64,000 nucleotides of DNA from Actinacidiphila cocklensis (GCF_907177275.1 NZ_CAJSLV010000066.1:1-64000); one strand, 5' to 3'. Counted from the stretch's first letter, positions 7,971-16,591 are shown. Notes: generated by a model not told the origin, from the letters alone. Made by a program: numbers and translations.

Positions 7971-8528
7971 CTACGCCTCGAAGGTCGCCGTCAGCGCCGC
8001 CGCGAGGCCCGGCACCAGGTCGGCGCCGGTCAGCACCTCGGCCGCGGTGTCCTTCTCCCGCAGCCGCACCGCCGACTCCCTGCCGCCGTCGCGCAGCACC
8101 GCGACCGTCATCCGCACCTCCTGCCGCTCCGGGTGGTCGGCCACCCAGGACGCCAGCGCGGTGTCGTCCAGGTCGTCGGGGATCGCCGCCTCCGCGGACG
8201 GCGGCAGCATCAGCCGCTCCACGGTCAGCGCGCAGCCGGCGATCACCTCCGGCCAGGCGATGGTGGCCAGGAACTCGTCGAGCGCGGTGCCCGACGGCAG
8301 TTCCTCCTGCTCGATCGGGGTCAGGGAGCCCGCGGCGCTCTCGTCGCCGAGGCCGAGCTGGTCGGCCAGCCCCGGCTCCTGGCTGCGCAGCTGGGCGGTG
8401 TCGACAAGGGCGAACAGCCGTGCGGGCTGGTCCCAGCCGAGACCGGCCGCGTACTGGTCGATCTCCAGCACGGCACGGGTCAGCGGGGTCGCCGCGAGCG
8501 GTGTTCCATCGGTCGCATTGTTGGACAT
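7971..8528 (-). CDS. PPA1309 family protein
   Basis: A 185-residue soluble acidic protein recognised as the conserved actinobacterial PPA1309 family. Its features are an LTRAVLEIDQYAAGLGWDQPARLFALVDT N-terminus, an IEQEELP segment near 72, a FLATIAWPEVIAGCALTVERLMLPPSAE core near 85-115 and a VADHPERQEVRMTVAVLRDGGRESAVRLR region near 130. Function is unknown. The ATG at 8528 is divergent from the UPF0182 gene, an arrangement conserved in streptomycetes, so a functional link is often assumed but unproven. The frame stays open for 1233 codons antisense to UPF0182; that extension is a GC-bias shadow. Confidence 0.85.
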   Translation of the reverse strand: MSNNATDGTPLAATPLTRAVLEIDQYAAGLGWDQPARLFALVDTAQLRSQEPGLADQLGLGDESAAGSLTPIEQEELPSGTALDEFLATIAWPEVIAGCALTVERLMLPPSAEAAIPDDLDDTALASWVADHPERQEVRMTVAVLRDGGRESAVRLREKDTAAEVLTGADLVPGLAAALTATFEA

Positions 8529-8561
8529 GGTGGGTATCCTCCCCCTTCCTCTGCCGGAATC

Positions 8562-8588
8562 GGGAACCGGCCAAAGCGTGGTGAAGTT
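8562..8588 (+). promoter_or_regulatory. SigR-like promoter candidate before the UPF0182 gene
   Basis: GGGAAC (8562-8567), exactly 18 bases, then GTT (8586-8588) matches the SigR consensus GGGAAY-N18-GTT. It would place the transcript start about 65 bases before the UPF0182 gene. Sequence match only. Confidence 0.4.
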
Positions 8589-8663
8589 GCATCTGTGGGG
8601 GTCCGACCCGGGACACCGCAGAAAACGCTGACATTTCGAGGTGCGCAACCCTTGGTATTCCAG

Positions 8664-11633
8664 ATGCCGGACCGCGGCGAGGGGGCGGCAGGGCCCAGCG
8701 GCACGAGAGCCGGACGGCCGTCCCGCGGGGTCGTCGCCCTGATCGTCGTGCTCGGCGTCCTGGCCGTCCTGATGGTCGGCTTCGCGACCTTCGCCGGCCT
8801 GTGGACGGACTGGCTCTGGTACCGCTCGGTGCACTACTCCTCGGTCTTCTCGACCATGGCCTGGACGAAGATCGGGCTCTTCGTCGTCTTCGGGCTGCTG
8901 ATGGCCGGAAGCGTCGGCTCCTCCATGTACCTGGCGCACCGGCTGCGCCCGCCGCTGAGCGCGATGTCCAGCGAGCAGCAGAACCTGGACCGCTACCGGA
9001 TGGGCCTGGCGCCGTACAAGACCTGGGTGCTGCTCGGGGTCAGCGCGGTCGTCGGGCTGATCGCCGGCGGCTCGGCGGCCGCCCACTGGCGGCTGTGGCT
9101 GCTGATGGCCCACGCGACGCCCTTCCACGCCAAGGACCCGCAGTTCCACAAGGACATCTCCTTCTACACCTTCGACCTGCCCTTCTACCGCTTCCTGCTG
9201 AACTTCGGCTTCGCGGCGGTGATCCTTTCGCTGGTCGCCGCCACCGCCGTGCACTACCTCTACGGCGGCCTGCGGATCACCTCGCCCGGCGCGCGGGTGA
9301 CCTCGGCCGCCACCGGGCACCTGGCGGTGCTGCTCGGCCTGTTCGTGTCGCTCAAGGCGGCCGCCTACTGGCTGGACCGCTACTCGCTCGCGGTGCGCTC
9401 CAGCGGCTTCAGGACCACCGACAAGTGGACGGGGCTGCGCTACGTCGACGCCAACGCGTACCTGCCCGCCAAGACGATCCTGTTCTTCATCGCGGTGATC
9501 TGCGCGCTGCTCTTCTTCACCACCTTGTGGCGGCGTACGTGGACGCTGCCGACCATCGGCTTCGGCCTGATGGTGCTCTCGGCGATCCTCATCGGCGGCC
9601 TCTACCCGGCGATCGTGCAGAAGTTCCAGGTGCTGCCGAACGAGGCGGCCAAGGAGGCGCCCTACGTCCAGAAGAACATCGACGCGACCAGGGCCGCGTA
9701 CGGCCTGACCAAGACCGAGGTGACGCCCTACCCGGGCAAGCCGGCGGCGAAGGCGGCCGCCGCCGCGGGGAGCCCCGCGGCCACCGGCACCCTGCGGGAC
9801 GACGCGGACGCCTCGGCCAGCCTGCGGGTCCTCGACCCGAACCTGGTCTCGCCGACCTTCCAGGAGCTCCAGCAGAGCAGCGACTACTACCAGTTCCCCT
9901 CGACCCTGGACGTCGACCGCGCCGGCGGCGGCACCGGCCAGGACAGCGTCGTCGGCCTGCGCGAGCTGAACGTCAGGGGCATACCCCAGAACAACTGGAT
10001 CAACGACCACTTCAAGTACACCCACGGCTACGGTGTCGTCGCCGCCAAGGGCAGCGAGGTGACCGGCCGGGGCGACCCCGACTTCACCGAGCAAGGCCTG
10101 CCCGGCGGGGAGGACGCCGACGGCGTCCAGCAGCGGATCTACTTCGGCGAGCAGACCGGGCAGTACTCGATCGTCGGCGGCCCCACCCCCGAGCTGGACT
10201 ACGCCGACAAGGGCCACGAGACGCCCACCGCCTACACCGGCCAGGACGGCGTCAGCCTGCGCAACCCGCTGACCCGCGCCGCCTACGCGATCAGTTTCGG
10301 TGAGCCGAAGATCCTCTACTCCGGGGCGATCGGCAAGGACTCCAAGATCCTCTACAACCGCACCCCCAAGCAGCGGGTGGAGGCGGTGGCGCCCTGGCTG
10401 ACCATCGACGGCGACCCGTATCCGGCGGTGGTCGGCAAGAAGGTGGAGTGGGTCGTGGACGCCTACACCACCAGCGACAGCTACCCCTACGCCTCGCGCA
10501 CCACGCTCGGCGACACCACGGCGGACTCGCAGACCGACAGCCAGCGCTCGGTGGTCGCCCGGCAGAACCAGGTCAACTACATCCGCAACTCGGTCAAGGC
10601 CACCGTGGACGCCTACGACGGCACGGTGACCCTCTACCAGTGGGACACCCAGGACCCGGTGCTCAAGACCTGGATGAAGGCCTTCCCGCACACGGTCAGG
10701 CCCAAGGCGGACATCCCCGCCGACCTGCTGGCCCACCTTCGCTACCCCGAGGACCTGTTCAAGGTGCAGCGGGAGATGCTGACGACCTACCACGTCACCA
10801 AGGCGGCGGACTTCTCCAGCGGCAGCCAGGTCTGGGCGGTGCCCGACGACCCGGCGGCCAAGGCGGGCAAGGCGGTGCCGCCGTACTACATGAGCCTGCG
10901 GATGCCCGACCAGGGCGCCAGGTCCTTCTCGCTGACCACCACCTTCACCCCCAGCGGGCAGAACCGCCTCAGCGCCTTCATGGCGGTCGACGCGGACGCC
11001 TCCAGCGCCGGCTACGGCACCATCAGAGTGCTCCAACTGCCCGCCACCCCCACGGTCGACGGGCCGAAACTGGTGCAGTCGAAGATCAACGCCAGCAGCA
11101 AGTCGGCCCCGAAGATCAACGCGCTGAAACAGTCGGGCTCGGACTCCACGGTCGAGTACGGCAACCTGCTGACCGTTCCGCTGGACGGCGGGCTGCTGTA
11201 CATGGAGCCGGTGTACGTCCGCACCGCGGGCGTCGACTACCCGCAGCTGGCCAGCGTGGCGGTGCTCTACGGCGACGACATCGCCTACCGGCCGACGCTC
11301 TCGGCGGCGCTGGACGACCTCTTCGGCCCGTCCGGCGGCACCACGTCCGCCAAGGCGCCCGGCGCCGCCGCCACCCCGCCCGCCGCCGGCAGCCGGAAGG
11401 CACCGCCGGGCGCTCCCGCGGCGACGGGTGACCCGGCGCTGACGCAGGCGCTGGCCGACGCGCAGAAGGCGTACGACGACGGGCAGGCGGCGCTGAGGAA
11501 GAACGACGGGGACGCCTACCGGGACGCCCAGCAGCGGCTCGGCGACGCGCTCGGGCGGGCGCAGGAGGCGGCCAAGGCGGCGGGCGGCAGCAGTGTACCG
11601 GCGCCCTCGCAGACCCCCGCGAAGAAGGGCTGA
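8664..11633 (+). CDS. UPF0182 family large membrane protein
   Basis: A 989-residue protein of the UPF0182/COG1615 family. The N-terminal third holds about seven TM helices; diagnostic motifs include LWTDWLWYRSVHYSSVF near residue 48, LDRYRMGLAPYK near 108 and YLPAKTILFFIAVICALLFF near 270. The rest is a very large extracytoplasmic region with QNNWINDHFKYTHGYG near 440 and RNQVNYIRNSVKATVDAY-type segments near 635, ending in an Ala/Pro linker and a coiled-coil tail. Function is unknown. The ATG at 8664 has no ribosome site; an in-frame TTG at 8652 lies ten bases after GAGG and may be the true start. Confidence 0.88.
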   Translation: MPDRGEGAAGPSGTRAGRPSRGVVALIVVLGVLAVLMVGFATFAGLWTDWLWYRSVHYSSVFSTMAWTKIGLFVVFGLLMAGSVGSSMYLAHRLRPPLSAMSSEQQNLDRYRMGLAPYKTWVLLGVSAVVGLIAGGSAAAHWRLWLLMAHATPFHAKDPQFHKDISFYTFDLPFYRFLLNFGFAAVILSLVAATAVHYLYGGLRITSPGARVTSAATGHLAVLLGLFVSLKAAAYWLDRYSLAVRSSGFRTTDKWTGLRYVDANAYLPAKTILFFIAVICALLFFTTLWRRTWTLPTIGFGLMVLSAILIGGLYPAIVQKFQVLPNEAAKEAPYVQKNIDATRAAYGLTKTEVTPYPGKPAAKAAAAAGSPAATGTLRDDADASASLRVLDPNLVSPTFQELQQSSDYYQFPSTLDVDRAGGGTGQDSVVGLRELNVRGIPQNNWINDHFKYTHGYGVVAAKGSEVTGRGDPDFTEQGLPGGEDADGVQQRIYFGEQTGQYSIVGGPTPELDYADKGHETPTAYTGQDGVSLRNPLTRAAYAISFGEPKILYSGAIGKDSKILYNRTPKQRVEAVAPWLTIDGDPYPAVVGKKVEWVVDAYTTSDSYPYASRTTLGDTTADSQTDSQRSVVARQNQVNYIRNSVKATVDAYDGTVTLYQWDTQDPVLKTWMKAFPHTVRPKADIPADLLAHLRYPEDLFKVQREMLTTYHVTKAADFSSGSQVWAVPDDPAAKAGKAVPPYYMSLRMPDQGARSFSLTTTFTPSGQNRLSAFMAVDADASSAGYGTIRVLQLPATPTVDGPKLVQSKINASSKSAPKINALKQSGSDSTVEYGNLLTVPLDGGLLYMEPVYVRTAGVDYPQLASVAVLYGDDIAYRPTLSAALDDLFGPSGGTTSAKAPGAAATPPAAGSRKAPPGAPAATGDPALTQALADAQKAYDDGQAALRKNDGDAYRDAQQRLGDALGRAQEAAKAAGGSSVPAPSQTPAKKG

Positions 11634-11675
11634 ACGGGTGACACCCCGCGTCGTGGTACGGTTGGGACACAACGA

Positions 11676-11749
11676 CGCGGGGTGGAGCAGCTCGGTAGCT
11701 CGCTGGGCTCATAACCCAGAGGTCGCAGGTTCAAATCCTGTCCCCGCTA
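11676..11749 (+). tRNA. initiator tRNA-fMet (CAT), copy 1, CCA not encoded
   Basis: A 74-base cloverleaf with anticodon CAT in CTCATAA. Initiator hallmarks: the unpaired C1/T72 acceptor end and three G-C pairs (GGG/CCC) at the base of the anticodon stem. The T-arm is GTTCAAATC. The base after A73 is C then GG, so CCA is not encoded. Confidence 0.95.
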
Positions 11750-11755
11750 CGGCAT

Positions 11756-11792
11756 GAAGAAGGCCCGAAGTCAAGCGACTTCGGGCCTCTTC
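11756..11792 (+). terminator. terminator of tRNA-fMet copy 1
   Basis: A perfect 11-bp stem, GGCCCGAAGTC (11762-11772) with GACTTCGGGCC (11777-11787) and loop AAGC, is extended by GAAG/CTTC with a one-base bulge and followed by a short T-rich run. Confidence 0.85.
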
Positions 11793-11927
11793 GCTTGTAC
11801 GGGTGAACTCCGGGTGAACGGGTTTGGTGTGCCGCCTTGTCGGGAAGTCGACAAAACGCTGTAGAGACCAACTGGGTTGCGGTATACCAGGTGTACGCCG
11901 GTAGCGGGTGGTGCGACGATGGGGCTT

Positions 11928-13826
11928 ATGGGGGATGGTGCGAGGCTGCTGAACGCTCGTCAGAACCGTGATCGTCATGGTCCGTCGGGCGACTTGGCGC
12001 TGCCCGCGGCGGCCGTGACCGCGCCCGTTACCCCTGACATGGCCGCACTGCTTCCCGCGCCCCGGGAGGGCGACGCGGCCGTCGTGGCCGCCCCCGCGGA
12101 GCCGGCCCCCGCGCTGCTCGCGGACCTGCCCGACGAGGACACCCTCGCGCTGCGCGAGGAGGCCGAGATCGAGGCCCGCCACCGGCGGGCCGCCGAGCAA
12201 GGCGACCCGTCCGCGATGAGCGCGCTGGGCACCCTGCTGCTGCGCCGCGGCGACCTCGACGGCGCGGAGCCGTATCTGCGCGAGGCGGTCCAGCACGGCG
12301 ACCGTCCCGCCGCCAACAACCTGGGCCTGCTGCTGCACCAGCGCGGGTACGCCGACGAGGCGGCCGGCTGGTGGCGTATCGCCGCGGTCGCCGGGTCCGC
12401 GCCCGCCGCGCACGCGCTGGGCCGGCACTACCGCGAGCGCGGCGACGAGCCCGGCGCCGAGTACTGGCTGCGGCAGGCCGCCGAGTCCGGCCACGCGCTG
12501 GGCGCGTACGCGCTGGCCGACCTGCTCGACCACCGGCGGGACGCAGGTGCCGAGCGGTGGTTCCACGCCGCCGCGGAGCACGGCCACCGCGAGGCCGCGT
12601 ACCGGCTGGCCCGCTACTGCGCCGACCGCGGCGACACCCACGAGGCCGAGCAGTGGTACCGGCAGGCCGCCGCGCGCCGCCACCGGCGGGCCGCGCTGCG
12701 GCTCGGCACGCTCCTTGAGGAGCGCGGCGAGACCAAGGAGGCCGGGCACTGGTACCTGACCGCCGCCCGCGACGGCGAGGCGCGGGCCGCCTGCGCGCTG
12801 GCCTTCCTGCTGCGTGACGCGGGCGACCTCGACCAGGCCGCGACCTGGTGGCGCCGTGCCGCGCAGGCGGGCGACGGCAACGCGGCCAACGCGCTGGGCG
12901 CGCTGCACGCGCAGGAGGGCGAGACGCAGACCGCCGAGCGCTGGTATCGCGCTGCCCTGGAGGCGGGCGACGTCAACGGGGCGTACAACCTCGGCCTGCT
13001 GTGCGCGGGCCAGGGGCGCACCCCGCAGGCCGAGCAGTGGTATCGCAAGGCCGCGTACGCCGGGCACCGCGAGGCCGCCAACGCGCTCGCCGTCCTGCTG
13101 CTGCAGCACGGCGACGCGGACGGTGCCGAGCCGTGGTTCTCCAAGGCCGCCGAGGCCGGCAGCATCGACGCCGCGTTCAACCTGGGCATCCTGCACGCCG
13201 GGCGGGACGAGGAGGACGCCGCCCGCGGCTGGTACGAGCGTGCCGCCGCGGCCGGGCACGCCGGCGCCGCGCTCCAGGTGGCCATAGCGCTCCAGCGCGA
13301 GGGCGACCACCACGGTGCGGAGCGCCACCTGCGCTGCGCGGCGGGCGGCGGGAGCCCCGAGGCGGCCTTCCGCCTCGGCGCGCTGCTCGACCGGCGCGAG
13401 CGGGAGCAGGGCGACGCGGAGCTGATGGCCTCCGAGGCCGACGAGTGGTACGAGCGGGCGGCCCGGCAGGGCCACCGGCGGGCACAGGTGCGCCTGGGCA
13501 TGACGGCGGCGCAGCACGGCGACGTCGAGCAGGCGGCGCACTGGTACCGCCTCGCGGCGGAGGCGGGCTCGCGCAACGGTGCGTTCAATCTCGGGCTGCT
13601 GCTGGCACGGGAGGGCAGCGAGCCCGAGGCGGCCCTGTGGTGGACCCGCGCGGCCGAGGCGGGCCACGGCCGAGCCGCTCTCCGCATGGCCCTGCTCGCC
13701 GCCCGCCACGGCCGCCTCACCGACGCCCGCACCTGGTGTGCGAAAGCTGTGGCCTGCGGCCCGGAAGAGGTCGCCGAACGCGCGGCCCGCCTGACCGCGG
13801 CGGTCAACCAGGAGCTCTCCGCCTGA
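11928..13826 (+). CDS. Sel1/TPR-repeat protein, about 15 repeats
   Basis: A 632-residue soluble protein. After about 90 residues of Ala/Pro-rich N-terminus the sequence is a continuous array of about 36-residue Sel1-like TPR units. Each has the pattern A-x2-LG-x-LL-x4-GD-x2-AE-x-WYRxAAExGH-x-A-A (for example the repeats near residues 110, 215, 400 and 570). Such arrays form right-handed superhelices that bind partner proteins; the partner is unknown. No signal peptide. I chose ATG 11928 because GACGAT ends seven bases before it (possible leaderless -10); ATG 11919 is the alternative. It lies between two identical initiator tRNA genes. Confidence 0.8.
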   Translation: MGDGARLLNARQNRDRHGPSGDLALPAAAVTAPVTPDMAALLPAPREGDAAVVAAPAEPAPALLADLPDEDTLALREEAEIEARHRRAAEQGDPSAMSALGTLLLRRGDLDGAEPYLREAVQHGDRPAANNLGLLLHQRGYADEAAGWWRIAAVAGSAPAAHALGRHYRERGDEPGAEYWLRQAAESGHALGAYALADLLDHRRDAGAERWFHAAAEHGHREAAYRLARYCADRGDTHEAEQWYRQAAARRHRRAALRLGTLLEERGETKEAGHWYLTAARDGEARAACALAFLLRDAGDLDQAATWWRRAAQAGDGNAANALGALHAQEGETQTAERWYRAALEAGDVNGAYNLGLLCAGQGRTPQAEQWYRKAAYAGHREAANALAVLLLQHGDADGAEPWFSKAAEAGSIDAAFNLGILHAGRDEEDAARGWYERAAAAGHAGAALQVAIALQREGDHHGAERHLRCAAGGGSPEAAFRLGALLDRREREQGDAELMASEADEWYERAARQGHRRAQVRLGMTAAQHGDVEQAAHWYRLAAEAGSRNGAFNLGLLLAREGSEPEAALWWTRAAEAGHGRAALRMALLAARHGRLTDARTWCAKAVACGPEEVAERAARLTAAVNQELSA

Positions 13827-14460
13827 CCGGCCCCCAGCGCTCGGGGGATACGCATCCCCCGGGCGCGGCGATTGCGCGGCTCCCCTTGCGCAGGGGGTGC
13901 GCTTCCGCGGGCCGCGGCGGCTCCGAGGGTGCCCCTCCGGCGGGGGGGTGTGCGCTTCCGCGGCCCGCGGCGGCTCGGGGTGCCCCTCCGGCAGGGTTGC
14001 GCCCACCAGGGGCGCGGGGAACTGCGAGCGCAACCGGCCCCCAGGGCTTCGCCTGGGGGCACCCCCACTCGCATCGCTCCCGACCGGTGGTCCGTCTCCG
14101 GCAGGAGGAGCCCCTTCGGGTCGGTGGCGACCAGCGCGCGGTCGGGTGGCCGGCCGCTCCGTTCTCCCCCGGAACTCCGCCTGGGGGCACCCCCACGCGC
14201 CCCTGAAAAACGGTCACCCTGCTCGCGCAGAGGGCAAGCCCCCAGGGGCGCGGGGAAACTGCGCGACCAGCCCTCCCCCCAGAGCTGCACCTGGGGGCAC
14301 CCCCACGCGCCCCTTGATGGCTCGGCCCTGCAGGCAGGGGCGCCCCTGAAAAACGCGCACCCTCTGCGAAGAGGGCACCCACCAAGGGGCGGCGACGCCG
14401 GAAGCGCGCGCCCTCTGCGGAGAGGGCACCCGGGTACCGCGCAACCTCCCGGGAAGGGAT
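13827..14460. repeat. gene-free repeat mosaic before tRNA-fMet copy 2
   Basis: No credible gene lies in this 630-base stretch. It is built from short repeats. The 17-mer CCTGGGGGCACCCCCAC, a hairpin former, occurs at 14052, 14180 and 14290. A roughly 59-base unit (GTGCGCTTCCGCGG... to CCCCTCCGGC) is tandemly duplicated around 13889 and 13948. A CCCTCTGCG-AGAGGGCACC hairpin occurs near 14363 and 14411. GGGGCGCGGGGAACTGCG-like pieces recur. Similar pieces occur near 49110-49280, 40925-40960 and 59918-59972. These resemble dispersed intergenic elements common in streptomycetes. Confidence 0.75.
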
Positions 14461-14490
14461 TTGCGTTGATCGAAACGCGCGGGATACAGT
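14461..14490 (+). promoter_or_regulatory. promoter of tRNA-fMet copy 2
   Basis: TTGCGT (14461-14466), 18 bases, then TACAGT (14485-14490), placed 13 bases before the tRNA gene. It fits a primary sigma-factor promoter. Confidence 0.55.
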
Positions 14491-14503
14491 GAGGGCACAA
14501 CGA

Positions 14504-14580
14504 CGCGGGGTGGAGCAGCTCGGTAGCTCGCTGGGCTCATAACCCAGAGGTCGCAGGTTCAAATCCTGTCCCCGCTACCA
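14504..14580 (+). tRNA. initiator tRNA-fMet (CAT), copy 2, CCA encoded
   Basis: Identical to copy 1 over all 74 bases (14504-14577), and over eight bases upstream, but followed directly by an encoded CCA (14578-14580). It has the same initiator hallmarks. The two genes are 2.8 kb apart and have unrelated terminator sequences. Confidence 0.95.
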
Positions 14581-14585
14581 GTGAA

Positions 14586-14623
14586 GAAGAAGGCCCGGAG
14601 GCTCACGCCTCCGGGCCTTCTTC
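14586..14623 (+). terminator. terminator of tRNA-fMet copy 2
   Basis: A perfect 17-bp stem (14586-14602 with 14607-14623, loop TCAC) beginning GAAGAAGGCCC and ending in CTTCTTC gives a T-containing 3' arm. Very stable. Confidence 0.88.
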
Positions 14624-14694
14624 TCGTTCGGGCAAAGTCCGGCCGGATCGGGTCGGGGGTGGGGCGGGCGCGGGGGATGCTGGGGGAGGACGAG

Positions 14695-16068
14695 GTGACG
14701 GGTCCTCAGGAGGCGGGATTGTTGCGCAGACGGCGCGGGCGCAGCCCGCAACACGGGGCAGCCGACGTCAGCGGGCGCTGGGGCGAGTGGTGCGCGGCCG
14801 CGGGCCGCGGCCGCCCCGCCGACGTCGACGCCCTGCTCGCCCGTCTGCTGGCGCTGCCCGCGCAGGGCGCCCCGCACGAGCGTGCCGCCGCCCTGGCCGC
14901 CCTGACCGCGGCGCCACCCCGGCTGCTGCTGCTCCTGGACCGCGCGGCCAGGACCGCCGGTCCCGACGCACGGGACGTCCCGGCCGCCGGCCACGACGTC
15001 CTGGCGCTGCTGCTGCGCTCCTTCGCGCCGGACGGCCACGTGCGGCAGGCCGCCGTCGAGGGCCTGGCCTGCTGCGGGGGACCGGCGGCGGTGGCCGCCC
15101 TGGCGCTGCGCAGCGCCGACTGGGTGGACGCGGTCAGGGCCAGGGCGACGGCGGCCTTGCTGGTGCGCAGCGCCCCCGAGGAGGTGGCCGCGGCCGTACG
15201 GGTGCTGCTGCGGCTGGCCGGCCGCAGCAGGACCGGCGCGCTGCTCGCGGACTACCGCGCGCTGCTGTGCCGTTCGCCGCACCGCAGGGCGGTACGGGTG
15301 CTGGTGGCCGACTCCGACCGCGCCGCCCGCCGCTTCGGCGTGGCGCTGGCGCTGGAACTGGGCGAGTACGCCCGCGGCGACCTGCTGCGTACCGCCCTGC
15401 GGGACCGCGACCAGGTGTGCAGGACGCTGTGTGCGCAGCGGCTGCTCGACCTGGAGCCCGACCAGGCGGGCCGGCTGCTGCTGGCCGGGGACGCGGCGGT
15501 GCGGGAGCTGGCGGTGGCGGCGCTGCCCGCCGACGTGCCGGCGACGCGGCTGGTGGTGCCGCTGGCGGACCGGGCGCGGATGGTGCGGGCGACGGCCCGG
15601 TGGCAGCTGTACGGGCGCGGTGAGCCGCCCTCGGCGGTCTACCGCCGGCAGCTCGGCCGGGCGGGCAGGACGACGCCGGTGCGGCTGCTGGCCGGCCTGG
15701 CGGCGGGCCTGGGCGAGTGCGGGGACGCGGCCGACGTGCCGGCCCTGATGCGGCTGCTCGACCACCGGCGCCCGGCACCGCCGATGGTGCGCAGGGCCGC
15801 GGTCAAGGCGGTGGGGCGGCTGGCCCCGCAGGAGGATCTGGTGGGGCTGCTCGGCCCGCTGGCGATGGACCCGGACCCGGGCGCGGCCCGCGAGGTCTTC
15901 GCGGCGCTCGCGGCCCGCGCACCTGCCGAAGTACCGGTGGAGATCCGCTGGATCGGCAGCGTCCGCCCGGAGGCGGCCGTCCGCCGTGCGGCGGCCCGTA
16001 TCGGGGCCGTCCCGCCGCGCCGGGCGCGGTCGCGGACCTACGAGCAGTCGGGGCACAGCCCCCGGTAG
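14695..16068 (+). CDS. HEAT-repeat-like helical protein, unknown function
   Basis: A 457-residue Ala/Leu/Arg-rich protein made of helical pairs. Recurrent units such as VRQAAVEGLACCGGPAAVAALALRS (near residue 115), VRELAVAALPADVPATRLV (near 270) and PALMRLLDHRRPAPPMVRRAAVKAVGRL (near 350-375) resemble HEAT/PBS-lyase repeats. I do not recognise an orthologous family by name. The GTG start at 14695 follows a GGGGGAGGA ribosome site. The open frame extends back into the tRNA terminator, which rules out the earlier ATG. Its last 31 bases overlap the 3' end of the convergent catR gene. Possibly a scaffold protein. Confidence 0.7.
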   Translation: MTGPQEAGLLRRRRGRSPQHGAADVSGRWGEWCAAAGRGRPADVDALLARLLALPAQGAPHERAAALAALTAAPPRLLLLLDRAARTAGPDARDVPAAGHDVLALLLRSFAPDGHVRQAAVEGLACCGGPAAVAALALRSADWVDAVRARATAALLVRSAPEEVAAAVRVLLRLAGRSRTGALLADYRALLCRSPHRRAVRVLVADSDRAARRFGVALALELGEYARGDLLRTALRDRDQVCRTLCAQRLLDLEPDQAGRLLLAGDAAVRELAVAALPADVPATRLVVPLADRARMVRATARWQLYGRGEPPSAVYRRQLGRAGRTTPVRLLAGLAAGLGECGDAADVPALMRLLDHRRPAPPMVRRAAVKAVGRLAPQEDLVGLLGPLAMDPDPGAAREVFAALAARAPAEVPVEIRWIGSVRPEAAVRRAAARIGAVPPRRARSRTYEQSGHSPR

Positions 16069-16448
16069 GTGACCTCGGCGGCGGACACCGTGAAGCCGAA
16101 GCGTTCGGCCGGCGGGAGGGCGGCGAGCGGGTCGCCGTGCGGGTGGACGTCGCGCACGGTGCCGCACCGGAAGCAGACCAGGTGCTGGTGGGGGCGGTGG
16201 GCGTTGGGGTCGTAGCGCTTGGCGCGGCCGTCCGTGGCCACCTCGATGACCTCGCCGATGGTCACCATCTCGCCCAGCGTGTTGTAGACGGTGGCGCGGG
16301 AGATCTCCGGCAGCCGTTCGATGGCGCGGGCGTGCACCTCGTCGGCCGTCAGATGGACGTGGTCGCCGTCGAGGACCTCGGCGACGACCCGCCGCTGGGC
16401 GGTCAGCCGCCAGCCGCGTTCGCGCAGGCGTTCCAGCAGGTCACTCAT
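16038..16448 (-). CDS. catR: Fur family repressor, CatR-like
   Basis: A 136-residue Fur/PerR-type repressor. The winged helix covers about residues 5-80 (LTAQRRVVAEVL; ISRATVYNTLGEM recognition helix). The metal-binding C-terminal part has HRPHQHLVCFRCGTVRDV with a CxxC pair (Cys92, Cys95) and a second CPDC pair at the end, the structural zinc site. It is divergent from a catalase gene, with a palindromic box in between, exactly like CatR-catA of Streptomyces coelicolor, where a peroxide-sensing repressor is inactivated by thiol or metal-catalysed oxidation. The ATG at 16448 gives the usual length; upstream codons run into the promoter. Its 3' end overlaps the convergent HEAT-repeat gene by 31 bases. 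Confidence 0.88.
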   Translation of the reverse strand: MSDLLERLRERGWRLTAQRRVVAEVLDGDHVHLTADEVHARAIERLPEISRATVYNTLGEMVTIGEVIEVATDGRAKRYDPNAHRPHQHLVCFRCGTVRDVHPHGDPLAALPPAERFGFTVSAAEVTYRGLCPDCS

Positions 16449-16507
16449 GGGGCTCAGCCTATCAGCGGGCGTCCGGGGTGCGAATCGGTCTGCACTTGAT
16501 CCTCTTC

Positions 16508-16535
16508 TTGACTTAGACAAAGTCCAGGGTACGAT
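16508..16535 (+). promoter_or_regulatory. catalase promoter with CatR box
   Basis: TTGACT (16508-16513), 16 bases, TACGAT (16530-16535). A 15-base palindrome, GACTT-AGACA-AAGTC (16510-16524), overlaps the -35 and spacer, where a repressor would block RNA polymerase. It fits the known CatR/Fur box type. Confidence 0.75.
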
Positions 16536-16591
16536 CAAATCCGGCATCAGCCGCAGGGGCAGCCGACGACGCCGACCGCAGGGAGAAGCAC

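Noticed and set aside
7971..11672. 1233-codon open frame antisense to the UPF0182 gene
   Set aside because: Only its 3' 558 bases encode the PPA1309 family protein. The remainder is repetitive Arg/Gly/Ala/Val sequence mirroring the GC-biased third positions of the opposite gene, with no domain or start.
14052..14306. CRISPR-like array from the regularly recurring 17-mer
   Set aside because: The spacing is irregular (128 and 110 bases), the spacers themselves contain other repeats, and there are no cas genes. The units are hairpin elements.
11676..14580. Integrated element using tRNA-fMet as attachment site
   Set aside because: The tRNA duplication flanks only one Sel1-repeat gene and a repeat spacer; no integrase, excisionase, replication or transfer gene is present.
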